Below, one piece after another: positions 44,052 through 56,429 of a stretch of 64,000 nt of DNA (position 1 is its first letter; every line of letters starts with the position of its first letter). Source of the stretch: Ailanthus altissimus (taxonomy: Eukaryota; Streptophyta; Magnoliopsida; Sapindales; Simaroubaceae); contig OX327697.1 of NCBI GenBank assembly GCA_946807835.1, positions 9,377,001 through 9,441,000 on the forward strand, read 5' to 3'. Position numbers and translations under genes: made by a program. The notes beneath the pieces are model-generated. The model saw only the letters and a list, made by a program, of their open reading frames with translations. It did no database searches and had not been told where the DNA came from.

Positions 44052-47000
44052 TGTGTAAAAGATAGTGTTTACGTATCATTTCAATTATTTTATAAATATT
44101 TATTTATTTAATATTTATATAATGAATATTTTTATTAAATCTGTAATTATTATTTATATGGTAATAAGCTTGTAATTTTTCAGACATTATAAATTTAAAG
44201 AAGATTAGTTTAGTGCTAAGAATTAACAATGCTAAGAGTTAGAACTTTGTCTAAAATAGGGATAAAGACATATGAATATACTAATAATGATATAGTTGTA
44301 AGGAGTTACAAATGGTGCTAAGAAATATCATTATGCAATATATTCTTGGAAACATCGTTCCTAATCTATGGTTGCGGAATATAAGACAATCAATATTCCT
44401 TCTTGATTAGAATGTGTTTATCTCTGGATTGTTCAAATGGTAGGTCTTAGCACATTGTGGCCTTAGCAGAAGCTTTTATAGGTAGATAGGTATTAAGTAA
44501 GGATTGAGTGTTGAACAAACTCACGAAGACCTTTAATAAACATCCCATAGAGCCGTCAATGGAGGGTTTTCTTGAGTTGAATAGTATTTATAGTCCTTTG
44601 ACCTGAGCACTGTGGTGAACTTGTGAGTGATCCACTATACTTTGATTCTATGCATTGTCAAAGACTTTTCATGATCTGATCTTTGAGTGTCATTAAGTAT
44701 TGGCTGATACTCATGGAGTCCAATGTATGTAGATATGGATCCACCGGCTCATATGGGTAAGTTGTATATTCTGATGCTTCAAGATTGTATTTCAGGAAGT
44801 CTTATGGCCATAAGCAAAAATCTAAAAAAAAAGTTTTCCGTAGAATTAGACAATATCGCAAAACAGTTGCAAATATTGTTTAAAAAAATACAAGTTTAAA
44901 GATAAGTTCACAATTGAGCATGTAGAGATTTAACGGTGATAATCTATATCTCTGCTCTTCTAAGATATGGGTAATGGTGAGATTATACGGATATGGCTAA
45001 CTTTGTTGGGTTATGGGTTGTATTACAAAAAAAACTTAGGGTGCTTGCATGTGGGTTGTGTTCATCATACAAACAATATACATATCTCATACATACATGT
45101 GCACAGCGGAAGATTAAATATAATGAACACAGAAAATAACATTTGATTAAACTGAAATTCAAAATTGAGAAATATCACCAATGAAGCCTTTGGATTAATT
45201 TTCTTTAAAGTCCACCATGAAATGAATCTTTGATCAATTCTAGCAATCAACAAGGGTGGGTTTGATTGTCTAGAATGGCAGCATCTTAATCCAGCATATA
45301 TGTTTAACTCTTAAACATTTTTCAAAGTTAAACAATTTAACTTAATCAAATTTGTTTTTCCTTTTATTCAACTCTTGAATAAATAAAACAAATCTTGTTT
45401 TTAGTTATTACATTTAGTAACCATTTATCTAGTTTGTTTTGTTGTTCTAACACTTAAAACACAAAACAAACAATTTCAATTTCTCAAATTGAATTGGCTC
45501 CCAAAATGCAAAACCTAAAATCTAAAACCAATTTCAAAAATCTTTTTTTGATTTTCAATTTCATTTCACTTTATATACTAATGCATAAATTCCAAACTAA
45601 TTTGAATTTCATTTGCATTTCATTTGACTTAACCTAACCTTAGTTAACATTTAACCATAGTTAGATTATTTTAACTTAACCTTTAAGTTAATAAATATTT
45701 AATTAATTTAACCATAGTTAACTAACTTAACCATGGTTAGGTTAACCTTTACTTAACCATTAAGTAAAATTAACTAACTTAACCTTATGGTTAACTTTTA
45801 ACCTTAGTTAAGTTAAATCATTTATTTAACAACTAAACAAATAAATATTTATTTTAATTATTTAACAATTAAATAATCATAAAGTGAAATTACTTTTATA
45901 TCCTTACTCGGTTACCAAGTTAACCTAAAGTGGGTCCCACCATTTAACCATATACTTTAGTTAACGTAACCTTAGTAATTGCTGAATTATACTGTATTGA
46001 ACAATTCAATACGGTACACTGCCCAAGTGCTCAAAGAGTACATTTCATATTGGGACTCTCTAGGTCTACACCTGATTTGTCAAATGGAACTATTCCATTA
46101 ATCCGTAATTGATGCCCCACGCACACGTTACGAATATTACAAATCAGCGTGTCAGACCATACAAGTTGAGGTCATAACGTATACGTATAATCCTTCCATC
46201 ATTTATACCCTGGATGTGCGGGGATATAGATCAGCACCATCAAATCCCCATTTGCTCATCCAATAATCTTATCTCCAGATTCGTATCTCGATAAACAATA
46301 TACGCAAACATTTTTGCTATATTGTTTAACCCTGTGGGAAACTCTTTTCCCGGGTTTATGCTTGTGGCCACAAGACTTTATGAAATACAATCTCGGAGCA
46401 TCGGATATACAACTTACCTACGTAAGCTGAAGGATCCCATATCTACGCACACCGGACTCCATGAGCATCGGACCATACCCAGCGACACATAGCGGTCAGA
46501 CCATGAAAGGTCTCTGACATATGTGGAACCAAAGCATGATGGATCACTCACAAGACCACCGTGGCGCTCAGGTCAAAGGACCACGATTACTACTCAACTC
46601 GAGAGGACCTTCCTTTGACGGTTTCATAGGATATCTATTGGGGTCCTCATAAGTCTGTTCAGTATCCAGTCCTAACTGGATACCCGCATGTCTATACAAG
46701 CTCTAAGCTCATAGTCAGTTAAGAACAACCATCTGAACAAGTCAGATATAGACATACACTAATCTATATATTGTGAATTCACCGATAGACCGGCATTGAT
46801 GATCATAGATCAGGAACATTATATTTGAGACATACTTACATAATGATATTTCTTAGCTCCTATTGCAACTCTTTGCAACTATATCATTACAAGTATACTC
46901 TCAGGTCTTTGTCCCATTATAGACAAGGTTCTAAATATTTAGACCTCGCTGACTCTTATAAACTGATAACTATTAACAGTGCTAACTATTAGCATTTATA

Positions 47001-48073
47001 ACTCTCAACTTTGATAACTATTAGTTCTGATCTAAACTCCTTTAGATCAGATCTGAACTCTTTCAGATCAAACAATATCTGTAATGTTACAAGCATTCTA
47101 CCATATTAATATGATATTAACAATCCTTATTCGAAATGTTTATTGTATAAATATTAACAATTAATATTCATACAATATTGGAATGGCACGTGAGCACCAG
47201 CTCCAACAAACTTTAGCTTGTATGGTTTAATATTCCATTCTATAATATCCATAACGTGCGTGTGGGGCATCTTTCAAGGACTTGCGAAAGAGTTTCATAA
47301 GACAAACGAATGTGAACTTAGGGAGTCTCATAATATGAAATATACTCATTGAGCACTAGGGTAACGGATTGGGTCAAATTGTTCGATCCGAGAAGATTTT
47401 GAAAAATAGGATTTGTGTTAGGGTCTCTTAGAAAAATGGGTAACATACTTTACAAATGTTGCAAATAGTCCTCTTTTGCATAAAAAAAAAGGGATTTTGA
47501 TATATGGCATCCATGTATGGTTATTTGTGAGACAAATGGCACATACATGAAAAACACATGTGACAAATGTCACTTATGCAAATGGTTTGTATGAGATGGA
47601 GGGTGACACTTGTCAATCATGTAATGAATGAATGATAACTTTGAAAGTTATTCATTTAAGTTCCTATTTTGGCCATGTATATAAACCATACTTTGAAATT
47701 GTTTCAAAAGAGCCCTTATCTTCATTATTTGAAAAAGAGAAAAAAAATACTTTGTTCAAGTGTTGAACAAGAACAAAATCTTACTAAAAGTTTGAAGAAC
47801 AGCTATCGTTCTAGCTCTGTAATTCCACTAGATTGCTACGAACTAGGATTGTTTGCGATTACACTTTTGTGTGAGCTTTGGGATTAATTGTTCATGAAGT
47901 TCTTTAAAGGTATGATTTTGATTTTCTTTAGCATTTGATTTCATAGTTTGAGTACGTTTATTGATTAATTATGTATAATTCTGCTACATATTATGTGTTA
48001 GACATGTATTTTGAAATTAATCAACATGTATATAATCATATGCGTGCACCCTTAATGTATGTTTGTGTGTTGT
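44052..48073 (+). mobile_element. Copia-B 5' LTR, split by a nested solo LTR
   Basis: Plus-strand LTR of the same family as Copia-A: 44052-45003 and 47209-48073, about 1.8 kb without the insert. The start near TGTGTAAAAGATAGTGTTTACG corresponds to the Copia-A LTR start. The right end near 48073 is set by similarity to the Copia-A LTR end and is approximate; a decayed primer site (TAGGTATAATTGAG) follows. It is clearly older and more diverged than the LTR inserted into it. Confidence 0.7.
45004..47208 (-). mobile_element. Solo LTR of the Copia-A family
   Basis: 2205 bp with 6-bp inverted termini (TGTTGG...CCAACA) and a perfect 5-bp target duplication AACTT (44999-45003 and 47209-47213). Homologous throughout to the Copia-A LTR 3780-5889 in the same orientation. 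It has no internal region and was therefore formed by LTR-LTR recombination. It lies inside the Copia-B LTR, an older member of its own superfamily, in opposite orientation. Confidence 0.92.
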
Positions 48074-48471
48074 TCTAGGTATAATTGAGTGTTCTGAGTT
48101 GATTGGGATGCCCAAGAATAGTTGTAATAGCATTTTCAAGTGTTGATAATGTAGAACCAAGTCACTATTCGAACTGGCACTAGGGCTGTAAATGCATTTC
48201 ATTGCAGCGTTTACAAAAATTGGATGAAAGTTGTAGCGATACATGGTTTGGTGCTAGGTTTTTTTGTGTTTTTCATTACAGTGATGGTTGCATAGCGTTG
48301 CAGTAATGGTTGCATAGTGTTGCAGTGCTAAAGGTATTGACCTTAGCACTGCAGTGGTAGGGACGCAGCATCGCAGCGCTTAAAGTATAATTGACGTTGC
48401 ATCGATGACACCTTATTACCGTAGTGGTGAAGGTACTACCTTAGCGTTGCAGCAGTGTGTGTCTAGCACTA

Positions 48472-49911
48472 TGATAAGGGCATATTTGTTATTTATTGTT
48501 TTACATTTTTATTTTGATATTTGATTATTTTATGAGAATAATTGGCTATTTATATGCATTATTGTTCATTTATAGGGTTTAGACTAAAAAAGCTAAAAAA
48601 TTAGAGTAAAGACATGGAATAAGCAAAAACTAAGGACTAAAATGTAAAATATTCAAAATTTGGAAATTTTGCTCTAGCGATACATGGGTTTTCGCTCTAG
48701 TGCTAATACTCGAGACAAAATAAGAAAGAGAGAAATAAGACCAGTTCAAGTCGCAAAGTTTTGCCTTAATGAAATTTGGCTACTACCCTAATGAAAAGCT
48801 AGCGCCCAGGCTCTATATGTCCATCACTCCAATGATCCTGGCATATAAGCATAGCGCTCCAACGACAGCACATTTTTGCCTCAGTGATCGCGCAAGTTCT
48901 GACCCAACAAGAATTGAAGTTTTTAAGCTCAAATCTACCCCTATAAAACACCACTTATTCCCAGCTTTTAGGGAACACACCACTCAAGGCTATCTTTAGC
49001 CAAAAAAGTAATTAGCGCATAATTAGAATAATTTAGTGAGAGAATTTCAAGAGAAATATAAGAGATTACTGATAGATCTTTGGCGGGTCAACCAACTACA
49101 AATTGACGTCTATATTAATTTACTTTTGGTTGTATCCTGGTTATTTTATTTTTTAGCCATGATTCTCTTGTTAACATGAACTAATTTATTTTCTAAGATT
49201 ATTACTTGAACTCAGTATATGAGCTTAGTTATTATATCTTTTTAATATTTATTTGAACTAAATTCTCTATTATTCAAATTATGTTTTCTTAATGCTTCAT
49301 AATATCTTATCAATATTGTGATTGATTTGATAATACTTTGATAAACTCGAGAGAGGCATTATTATTTTTAGACCTAAATAACTTGATGCATGATTGTACA
49401 GTAATTTACAAGTTCAAATTTATGATAAAGATATACCTAATTGGCATGTATGGTTAATAAGACATGTTCTTAATGAATCTTAATTTATTGCAATTACTCT
49501 GATGATATAGGTATTTGATAAATTGAGATATACTTACTTGACTGTGAGAGGCTTATGAATACATTAGTGTCTTGACCAATAATAAGAATTGAAAAATATT
49601 AATATTAAATAGATTAATCTTTAGAAAACATATTGAAGGGTAATAATTAACCCTAGGCTTTCTCTATCTTGTTATCTTTTTAATTTACTTGAGTTGTGTC
49701 ATTTATTTTATGCACTTTTATTTTACTTAAATTAATTTTAATTTAAGATTTAATTTTTTTAAATAATTACAAGAAAGATATAATTTTAGTACTTGGTAGA
49801 AATAAAAATTATCTCTATGGGTTTGACACTCAACTTTTAAAAAGTCAATTTATTACTTGTTACGATAACGTATACTTGCGCTTAATTATGTGTTATAGAA
49901 ATATCGCATCA
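48472..49911 (+). mobile_element. Solo gypsy-type LTR nested in the Copia-B leader
   Basis: 1440 bp, starts TGATAAGGGCATATTTG and ends TATCGCATCA after a U5-like region (GGGTTTGACACTCAAC, then CTTGCGCTTAATT). Flanks CACTA (48467-48471) and CGCTA (49912-49916) are a target duplication with one changed base. Removing it joins two leader segments (CTAGCACTA and CAACAATGG) smoothly. Gypsy assignment is from the U5 style. Confidence 0.7.
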
Positions 49912-50214
49912 CGCTACAACAATGGACCCATTTCACTCCATTTTGCATTTTATGCATGTGAATTTATTTAATGCAATAATATAATTGTTATATAATTATT
50001 TTACAAATTGTAATAATTGTTTTGCGCTATTAAGCATAATGGAACCCTAATAGTAGGGTTAGTTGTGCTTGCGTAAAATAAATGCTTGATTATGAATCAT
50101 ATTCCAATGAGATGTGGATAAATTAAAAAATCTCTTTTAATCATATTAAAAATGTATATCATTATGAGATAATATTATACATGGTCTGACTTGTCAATAT
50201 GGTGTTAGACGGGT

Positions 50215-50540
50215 TATCTCGGTCTTTCTCAATATTGCTAAAGCGTGAGAGATTGGTCGGTGTGATTTGGACTATGTCGGTTAAATATGAGATAAGAAAA
50301 ATATAAGCAGAAGTATTATTCAATATTGCTAAAGTGTAAGGGTAGTATCAGTAACTTATATTTCATCATTGACAAGTTAGTTTGGAACATATTTATCGAA
50401 TATTGCTAACGCGTCAGGATAAAATGTGTTTAGAATCAAAAGTAAGAGTTGCATGAGATGCAATTAACAAGAGTTGTCTACCTTTTGGGTTTTACAAAGG
50501 CCAATATTGCTAAAGTGTAAGGCCGGTTTAGAATGTTGAA
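50215..50540 (+). other. Array of four stem-loops with conserved loop (Copia-B leader)
   Basis: Loop AATATTGCTAAAGYGTRA at 50231-50248, 50332-50349, 50399-50416 and 50503-50520. Flanks pair with each other copy by copy: ATATAAG...TATT with the 3' flank ending CTTATAT around copy 2; AACATATTTATC with GATAAAATGTGTT around copy 3; AAAGGCC with GGCC around copy 4. Same array as in Copia-A (2840-3215) on the opposite strand. Confidence 0.75.
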
Positions 50541-50879
50541 TGGGTCTACTTCTCACTTTAAAGTTTAAAATGTTTAAACTTTATTGTTCCCGTTTCAGAG
50601 AATAAGGGCATATGTAAAGCAGTGGGAGAGTGTTTTTAGATTGAAAACGTATACTAATTATATCCATGATTTAAACAGTTATTAATTAACAATTTTTGAG
50701 TTGGTTGAAGGCAATCTAGTAAGTCGCCATGTACTTAACATGATTTTCTATATCGATAAGTTGGAGACAATAGATATAACTTAGAACAATAGCTTGGGGA
50801 ATAGTTTAATCTCTAATGTTTGTTGAGGTCATTTGCATAGTTAATCATAAACTTTAATGTGAATGCGTTGACTCCCATA

Positions 50880-51180
50880 TATGCTAAGATGCACAATATA
50901 TTGAAGACAGCTCTAGAGAACATGAACAAAGGAGGTACAACTTTTTACATTTAGAGTGGTGCTTCATTTTCTTCCCCAAGGGCTTCTGGAAAGTCTAAAG
51001 GTAAGAAGAAAGAGAAGCAGACACCACATACGGGTCATCAGAGACAAGTCATAAGAAAAGAACAAAGGCAAAGGAAAATGTTTCCATTGTAGAGAAAACG
51101 GACACTGAAAGTGTAATTGTCCAGGTATCTTTCCATAGTCAAGAACAACCCCTCAAATATGTATTTACTTATTATAGACA
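50880..51180 (+). pseudogene. Copia-B gag C-terminus with zinc knuckle
   Basis: Remnant of gag. A Ser/Lys-rich stretch (SSPRASGKSKGKKK-like, about 50970-51015) precedes a zinc knuckle at 51072-51125 that reads GKCFHCRENGH, a TGA codon, then KCNCP. The C-x2-C-x4-H-x4-C spacing is kept. Most of gag upstream is unreadable. Family and position agree with Copia-A. Confidence 0.65.
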
Positions 51181-51589
51181 TTTTATTAGCATTTGATACT
51201 TGTATTGGCTAGGTATTAGATACCCCATATCCTTCTCACATTAGCAATATGTTGCAGGGTATATGGGAAGTTCGACAACTGTAGTGTAAGAAATAATGCT
51301 TTGTATTAGAAATGGTGATTTCCTACAGGTCAAAATAGTTAGACATTTTGAGTTGTTTCTCATTTGTGGTAGATCTTTAATGTTGTATAATTGTTATTTT
51401 ATGCCAAACATTATCAGATAAATTATATCCCTTCTTGTGTTAGACATTGAAGGTTATCATGTATTAATCAGAATCATTCCTTATACTTATATGATGCAGA
51501 TAATATTTTATTAGCTAAACGTTAGTTGATGAATGGTCGTTAGATTTTAGATACAACAAGAAATGTCTAAAATGCAAAGGTGAATACAG

Positions 51590-52440
51590 GTAGTAGTTTA
51601 GGAACTTTGAATAATATAGAATTATGGCATATGCGATTATGTTATATTGACGTGAGACATCTAGCCTATCAGGTTAGGGATAGTCATACATGATTTTACC
51701 ATAGAGCCCTATCTGGTTTATGAATCTTGTATTCAAGGGAAGATGATCAAATCTTTTTTTGTAGGTGTTGGACACCGTGCCATTAATTTATTGGAACTAG
51801 TATATAGTGATGTATGTAGCTCAATGAATCACACTACTATGGGTGGATTTCTATACTTTGTCATCTTTATCAATGATTTATCATAATAGGAACATGTATT
51901 TCTAATGAGACATAAGTCGAAAACCTTTAAAATGTTCAAAGACTTTTGACAGGAGGTAGAGAAACAAATTGATTTGTATATTAAATGTCTTCAATCAGAT
52001 TGAGGCTGTAAATACATGAGCGATGAATTCATAAATTATTTGAAGGAGAATGAGATTCTCATATCAGTTTTAGTCCTCTAGGTACTCCGAAACAAAATGA
52101 TATTTCAGAGAAATGGAATCAAACTTTATTAGATATGGTTAGATCAATGATGAGCTTCATCGATCTTCTAAAATATCTATAGGGTTATACTTTAAAAACT
52201 GCTACTCACTTATTGAATAGAGTTCCATCAAAAGTTATTCCTTCTACTTTGTATGAGATATGGACTAGTAGGAAACCAAGTCTTAAATATGTAAAAGTTA
52301 TGTAATAGGATAAAATTGGACCTAAGGGTACAAGTATCGGTTCATTGAATATCTCAAACATTCTATGGGATATTAGTTTTATGATTTAGAGGAACAGAAT
52401 ATGTTCATTGCTCGTAATGTCACTTTCCTAGAGAAATAGT
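51590..52440 (+). pseudogene. Copia-B integrase remnant
   Basis: The GAG-pre-integrase motif begins at 51620 (LWHMRLCYIDVRHL) and continues to YESCIQGKMIKS near 51719-51750. The core follows: INLLELVYSDVCSSM (catalytic Asp near 51810), GGFLYFVIFINDLS, HKSKTFKMFKDF, then CLQSD (second Asp near 52000) before a TGA where Arg is expected. The downstream Glu region is frame-shifted. At least seven stops or frame changes are present. Confidence 0.75.
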
Positions 52441-52649
52441 TTTGCATGGGCCGTGGGGATTATAGAAAGATTGAACTTGATGATATCAATCCAAAAATTT
52501 ATAAACTGATGATAAAGCCTCAAGCTCAATCAAGTAAGATACATTTGGCATACCTTCCATATAGGTCAGAAATGATGTCAAGGCTACCTGTAAGTTATGG
52601 TATAATACCTAAAAATGCTCTTTGAGGTTTTTTTAATTTAAGAAAAAGA

Positions 52650-52878
52650 TCCATTGACTTAGAGAGAGGCGTGTTGGATATCGATTTGGAAAAATGAAAA
52701 GAAGCCATGGATTCAAAATTAACTATATGCATGACAATTAAGTCTAAGACTTGGTTAAGCTTCCTGAAAAAATTGTTCCTATTGAAAGTAAATGGGTTTA
52801 CAAGTGAAAACGTGAGCTCGATGGAAAGGGAGAGACATTCAAAGCTCAATTGGTTACAAAAGGTTATGCTAAATGATC
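52650..52878 (+). pseudogene. Copia-B reverse transcriptase N-terminus, truncated
   Basis: The beginning of copia RT is readable around 52700-52870 (KIVPIESKWVYK, a stop, then KRELDGKGETFKAQLVTKGYA). The element then stops dead at about 52878 and continues as an AT-rich array, so the catalytic YVDD, RNase H and 3' LTR are lost. The open frame at 52707-52913 is out of phase with RT and meaningless. Confidence 0.8.
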
Positions 52879-53490
52879 TAGGATCAATTCTAATTCTAAT
52901 TTTAATTACATAAAATATTATAATTTTAATTTTAATTTCACTTACTTTAAATATTATAATTCAAATTTTAATTTTAATTTTAATTACGTTAAAATTATAA
53001 TTTCATTTCTAATTTAAATTTAAATTTAAATTAAATATTAAATATTATAATTCCAATTCCAATTCTAATTTTAATGACATAAAATAATATAATTTCAATT
53101 TCAATTTTAAGTACATTAAATGTTATAATTCTAATTTTAAATTTAATTTTAATTTCAGCTTCAATTACGTTAAACATTATAATTCCAATTCTAATTTTAA
53201 ACTTAATTTCAATTATGTTAAATGTTATAATTAATAATTTTAATTTTAATTTTAATTTCAATAATGTTAATATATTAATTTCATCAACATTAAATATTAT
53301 AATTTTAATTTCAATAATGTTAATATATTAATTTCATCAACATTAAATATTATAATTTTAATTTTAATTTCAATAACGTTAAATGCTATAATTCTAATTT
53401 CAATTTCAATTTTAATTACGTTAAATCTTATAATTCCAATTTCAGTTTCGTTAAATGTCATAATTCCAAATCTAATTTTAATTTGATATT
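52879..53490 (+). repeat. AT-rich tandem array, forward orientation
   Basis: Same family as 10055-10580, with AATTACGTTAAAYRTTATAATT cores and hexamer runs, abutting the broken Copia-B. Confidence 0.85.
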
Positions 53491-53506
53491 ATATAATTAG
53501 TTTATA

Positions 53507-54103
53507 TTTAAAAAAATATTTGAAAAAATAAATTAAATTAAATGATAAAAATTTAAAAAATTAATCTATAACTATCGTCAGAAACGGCGGCCGACTGGTG
53601 GCCAGATGGCATTTTTTGGCAATACTTCAACCATAAAAAATATCAAATTTTACATTATTAAACTATTTTTTACTTAATCTACACAATTGTGAGTCATTTT
53701 TTACTCAAAAAAAGATTGAAAAATGTCAAACGTAGTGATGGCCACCACCGCCGTCAAATGGTAGGGCGGTGACTTGCACCACCCCTACCTATGGACAGAT
53801 CGCCAATCTATCTATAGATAGAGGCGATGCAAGTCACCGTCCCATCATTTAATAGTTAATGACGAAGGTCGCCGCTTCTCACCACCACATTTGGCCATTT
53901 TTTAGTATGTTTCTTCTAAAAATGTCCCCACTATTGTGTAAATAAGAAAAAATAGACTATAATGACTTAAAAATATGATCTTTTTACGCTAGAGACTCGC
54001 CAAAAAATGACGCTAGTCGTCGTCTCCAATGATAGTTACATATTCTTTTTTTAATAATTTATCATTTAATTTAATTTTTTGTAAAAATATTTTTAAAAAT
54101 ATT
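53507..54103. mobile_element. Foldback / long-TIR MITE-like element (~600 bp)
   Basis: The left arm from 53507 and the right arm ending at 54103 are inverted repeats for more than 110 bp (shared features in order: TTTAAAAATATTT, TTAAATTAAATGATAA, AACTATCGTC or its equivalent, GCATTTTTTGGC). The middle is also inverted: GGGCGGTGACTTGCACC at about 53763 versus GATGCAAGTCACCGTCCC at about 53829. The whole element can fold into one long hairpin centred near 53810. It is GC-richer than its surroundings. No transposase. No clear target duplication was found, so the superfamily is open. Confidence 0.7.
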
Positions 54104-54294
54104 ACCAACTATACAATGACACGTGTTATTTTGTGCCACGTTTTTAATTTTAATTTAATTCTATGGTTAAATTACTTTTTTTATCTTTTCACCATTAAAA
54201 ATTATTAGAAAAATTTGGGTATTTTATCTCTCATTGGGATAAAGTTGTATTTATGCCTAAAATATTGGGGTAAATTTATTGTTATCCCTTAAAT
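54104..54294. other. Flank shared with 61850-62030
   Basis: Contains GTGCCACGT, then GGGTATTTTATCTCTC, ATAAAGTTGTA and CCTAAAATATTGG. The same ordered blocks occur at 61848-62025, there followed by an AT array in the opposite orientation. Non-coding. Confidence 0.6.
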
Positions 54295-55130
54295 CTTATA
54301 ATTCAGATTTCAATTTTAATTTCATTACGTTAAATGTTATAATTATAATTATAATTATAATTATAATTCTAAATTTAATTTCAATTTTAATTTCAATTAC
54401 ATCAAATGTTATAATTTGAATTCTAATTTTGATTTCAAATACATTAAATGATATATTTCAATTCTAATTTCAATTTCAATCTCAATTACGTTAAATCTTA
54501 TCATTCCAATTTTATTTTCAAATTCAATTTTAATTATGTTAAATGTTACAATTTTATTTTCAATTTTAATTAATTTAAATGTTATAATTTCAATAAGTTA
54601 ATTATTATAATTCAAAATTTAATTTTAATTACATTAAATATTAATATTCAATTTCAATTTTAAGTACATAAAATATTATAATTCTAATTACAATTTCAAT
54701 TTTAAGTACATAAAATATTATAATTCTAATTACAATTTCGATTTCAATTACATTAAATGTTATAATGCAAATTATAATTTCAATTTCAATTTCAATTATG
54801 TTAAATATCATAATTCCAATTCTAATTTCAATTTCGGTGACATTCAATATTATAATTGTAATTCCAATTTTGATTTCACTGACATTCAATGTTATAATTG
54901 TAATTTCGATTTCGATTTCAATTATTTTAAAGTTATAATTCTAAATTCTATTTCTATTACATTAAATATTATAATTTCAAACCCACTTTCAATTTCAAGT
55001 AAATAAATGTTATAATTCTAGTTCTATTTCTGATTCAAATTTTAATTACGTTAAATGTTATAATTTTAATTTTTATTTTAAATTAAATTTTAATAAAGTT
55101 AAATGTTATAATTAAAAGTCCAATTTAGAT
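54295..55130 (+). repeat. AT-rich tandem array, forward orientation
   Basis: Same family as 10055-10580. The open frame on the minus strand at 54641-54889 is a by-product of the six-base periodicity. Confidence 0.85.
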
Positions 55131-55619
55131 TTCAACAAATCTAAAATTGGAAGTTAGAAATATATTTTGGACTTGTTATATATTTTTTGCAACAAATTAG
55201 TAATTGGAAATTATAAATATATTCTTGAAAATTAGAAATTTGTTTGTGAATTATTTATTTTGGAAAATGAAAATTTGAATTTGTTATATATTTTTGAAAT
55301 TAAGAGTTGAAATGTTAAGATAGTTTAATAAATGCCTTGAAAAGTAAATATATATATATATATATCAAAAATATAAAAACACCCCCAAAAAAGTAAAGGT
55401 CAAAAGTTAAAAACAACCCAAAAATTTTAATTTAGCTTAATTAAAATATTTTGTTATATATTTTTAAATTTAATATAATTTAAATTTTATTTATAATTTA
55501 AATAAAAGTGGTTAATTGAATATTAATTATTCATTAACTTAGAACAATAATTACTATTTTAAGTATGAAGTTAAATAAAATTTACTAAGAAATTAAAGAT
55601 TAAATATAAAAATTTAAAT
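55131..55619. other. AT-rich spacer
   Basis: Partly homologous to 10590-10750 (right flank of the forward AT array); short (TA)n at about 55350. No gene. Confidence 0.5.
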
Positions 55620-55925
55620 TTAAATACCACATGATGTCCTGTGGTGGCGCCATATGGCGAGACTTTTTTATGTTAACCATGGCTATTTAGGACACATATA
55701 AAACATAATCCCTTTGTATTATATTATATTTTTTGTGAAATTAAATGTAAACTTGTAATTTATAAATAAGTGGGGACACCCTCTTATATTTATGGGTGAA
55801 AGGTACAAAAGTGAGAACACGTCCTACATTATATGATATACAATATATAATAAGTTGTGGATGTAAAAAGTGAAAGCAAGTTACATGATATAAGGAGAAG
55901 TTATTTTATGGGTGTCTTAAATAAG
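55620..55925 (-). repeat. ~200-bp repeat unit(s), inverted
   Basis: Minus-strand relatives of 15391-15704, with CACTTATTTATAAATTACAAG and CCTAAATAGCCATGG blocks. The end GTTATTTTATGGGTGTCTTAAATAA (55900-55924) is in plus orientation, so the block is rearranged. Confidence 0.55.
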
Positions 55926-56214
55926 GGATTAACTACAGTACAGTTGGTTGTGCCATACAGCTAACTGACGTTAGTTAAGGTGACCGGCAATCTTAGATAT
56001 TGCTTGTTATTTTGGTTTTTATCATAAAGGCATAAAATTATAATTATAAATTTTGACTCAATTAAGTCCAAACAAATTTTAAAAAGAAAATAATATTATT
56101 ATTATAATTGTTTTTGATAAATCAAAAATATTTTATATAAAAATTTGTTAACATAAATTAAATATTATTCTGATGATAATGACCAATAAAAAATAAAGAA
56201 AATATACATACAAA
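55926..56214. other. Spacer
   Basis: Unassigned AT-rich sequence, no gene. Confidence 0.4.
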
Positions 56215-56415
56215 AAAATTTTAATTTCAATTAAATTAAATGTTATAATTTCAAATTCAATTTATATTTCAATTATGTTAAATGTCATAATTTCAATTCC
56301 AATTTAAATTTTAATTACGTAAAATATTATAATTTCAAATCTAATTTCAAATACATTAAATGTTATAATTCAAATTTTAATTTTAATTATGTTAAATATT
56401 ATAATTTCAATTTTA
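56215..56415 (+). repeat. Short AT-rich tandem array, forward orientation
   Basis: Same core and hexamers as the other forward arrays. Confidence 0.8.
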
Positions 56416-56429
56416 ACATAACATAGTAA

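Larger units (their letters stand above)
48074..50880 (+). other. Copia-B 5' leader (interrupted)
   Basis: Leader homologous to that of Copia-A. 48278-48330 holds a short tandem repeat around GTTGCAGTAATGGTTGCATA, in a GC-richer patch matching the position of the GC patch in Copia-A. A solo gypsy LTR sits at 48472-49911. The stem-loop array is at 50215-50540. The 48769-48999 frame is inside the solo LTR and is not a gene. Confidence 0.65.

Noticed and set aside
48769..48999. 76-codon frame
   Set aside because: Falls inside the solo gypsy LTR 48472-49911; no domain.
52707..52913. 68-codon plus-strand frame
   Set aside because: Out of phase with the Copia-B reverse transcriptase, which is readable in another frame of the same bases.
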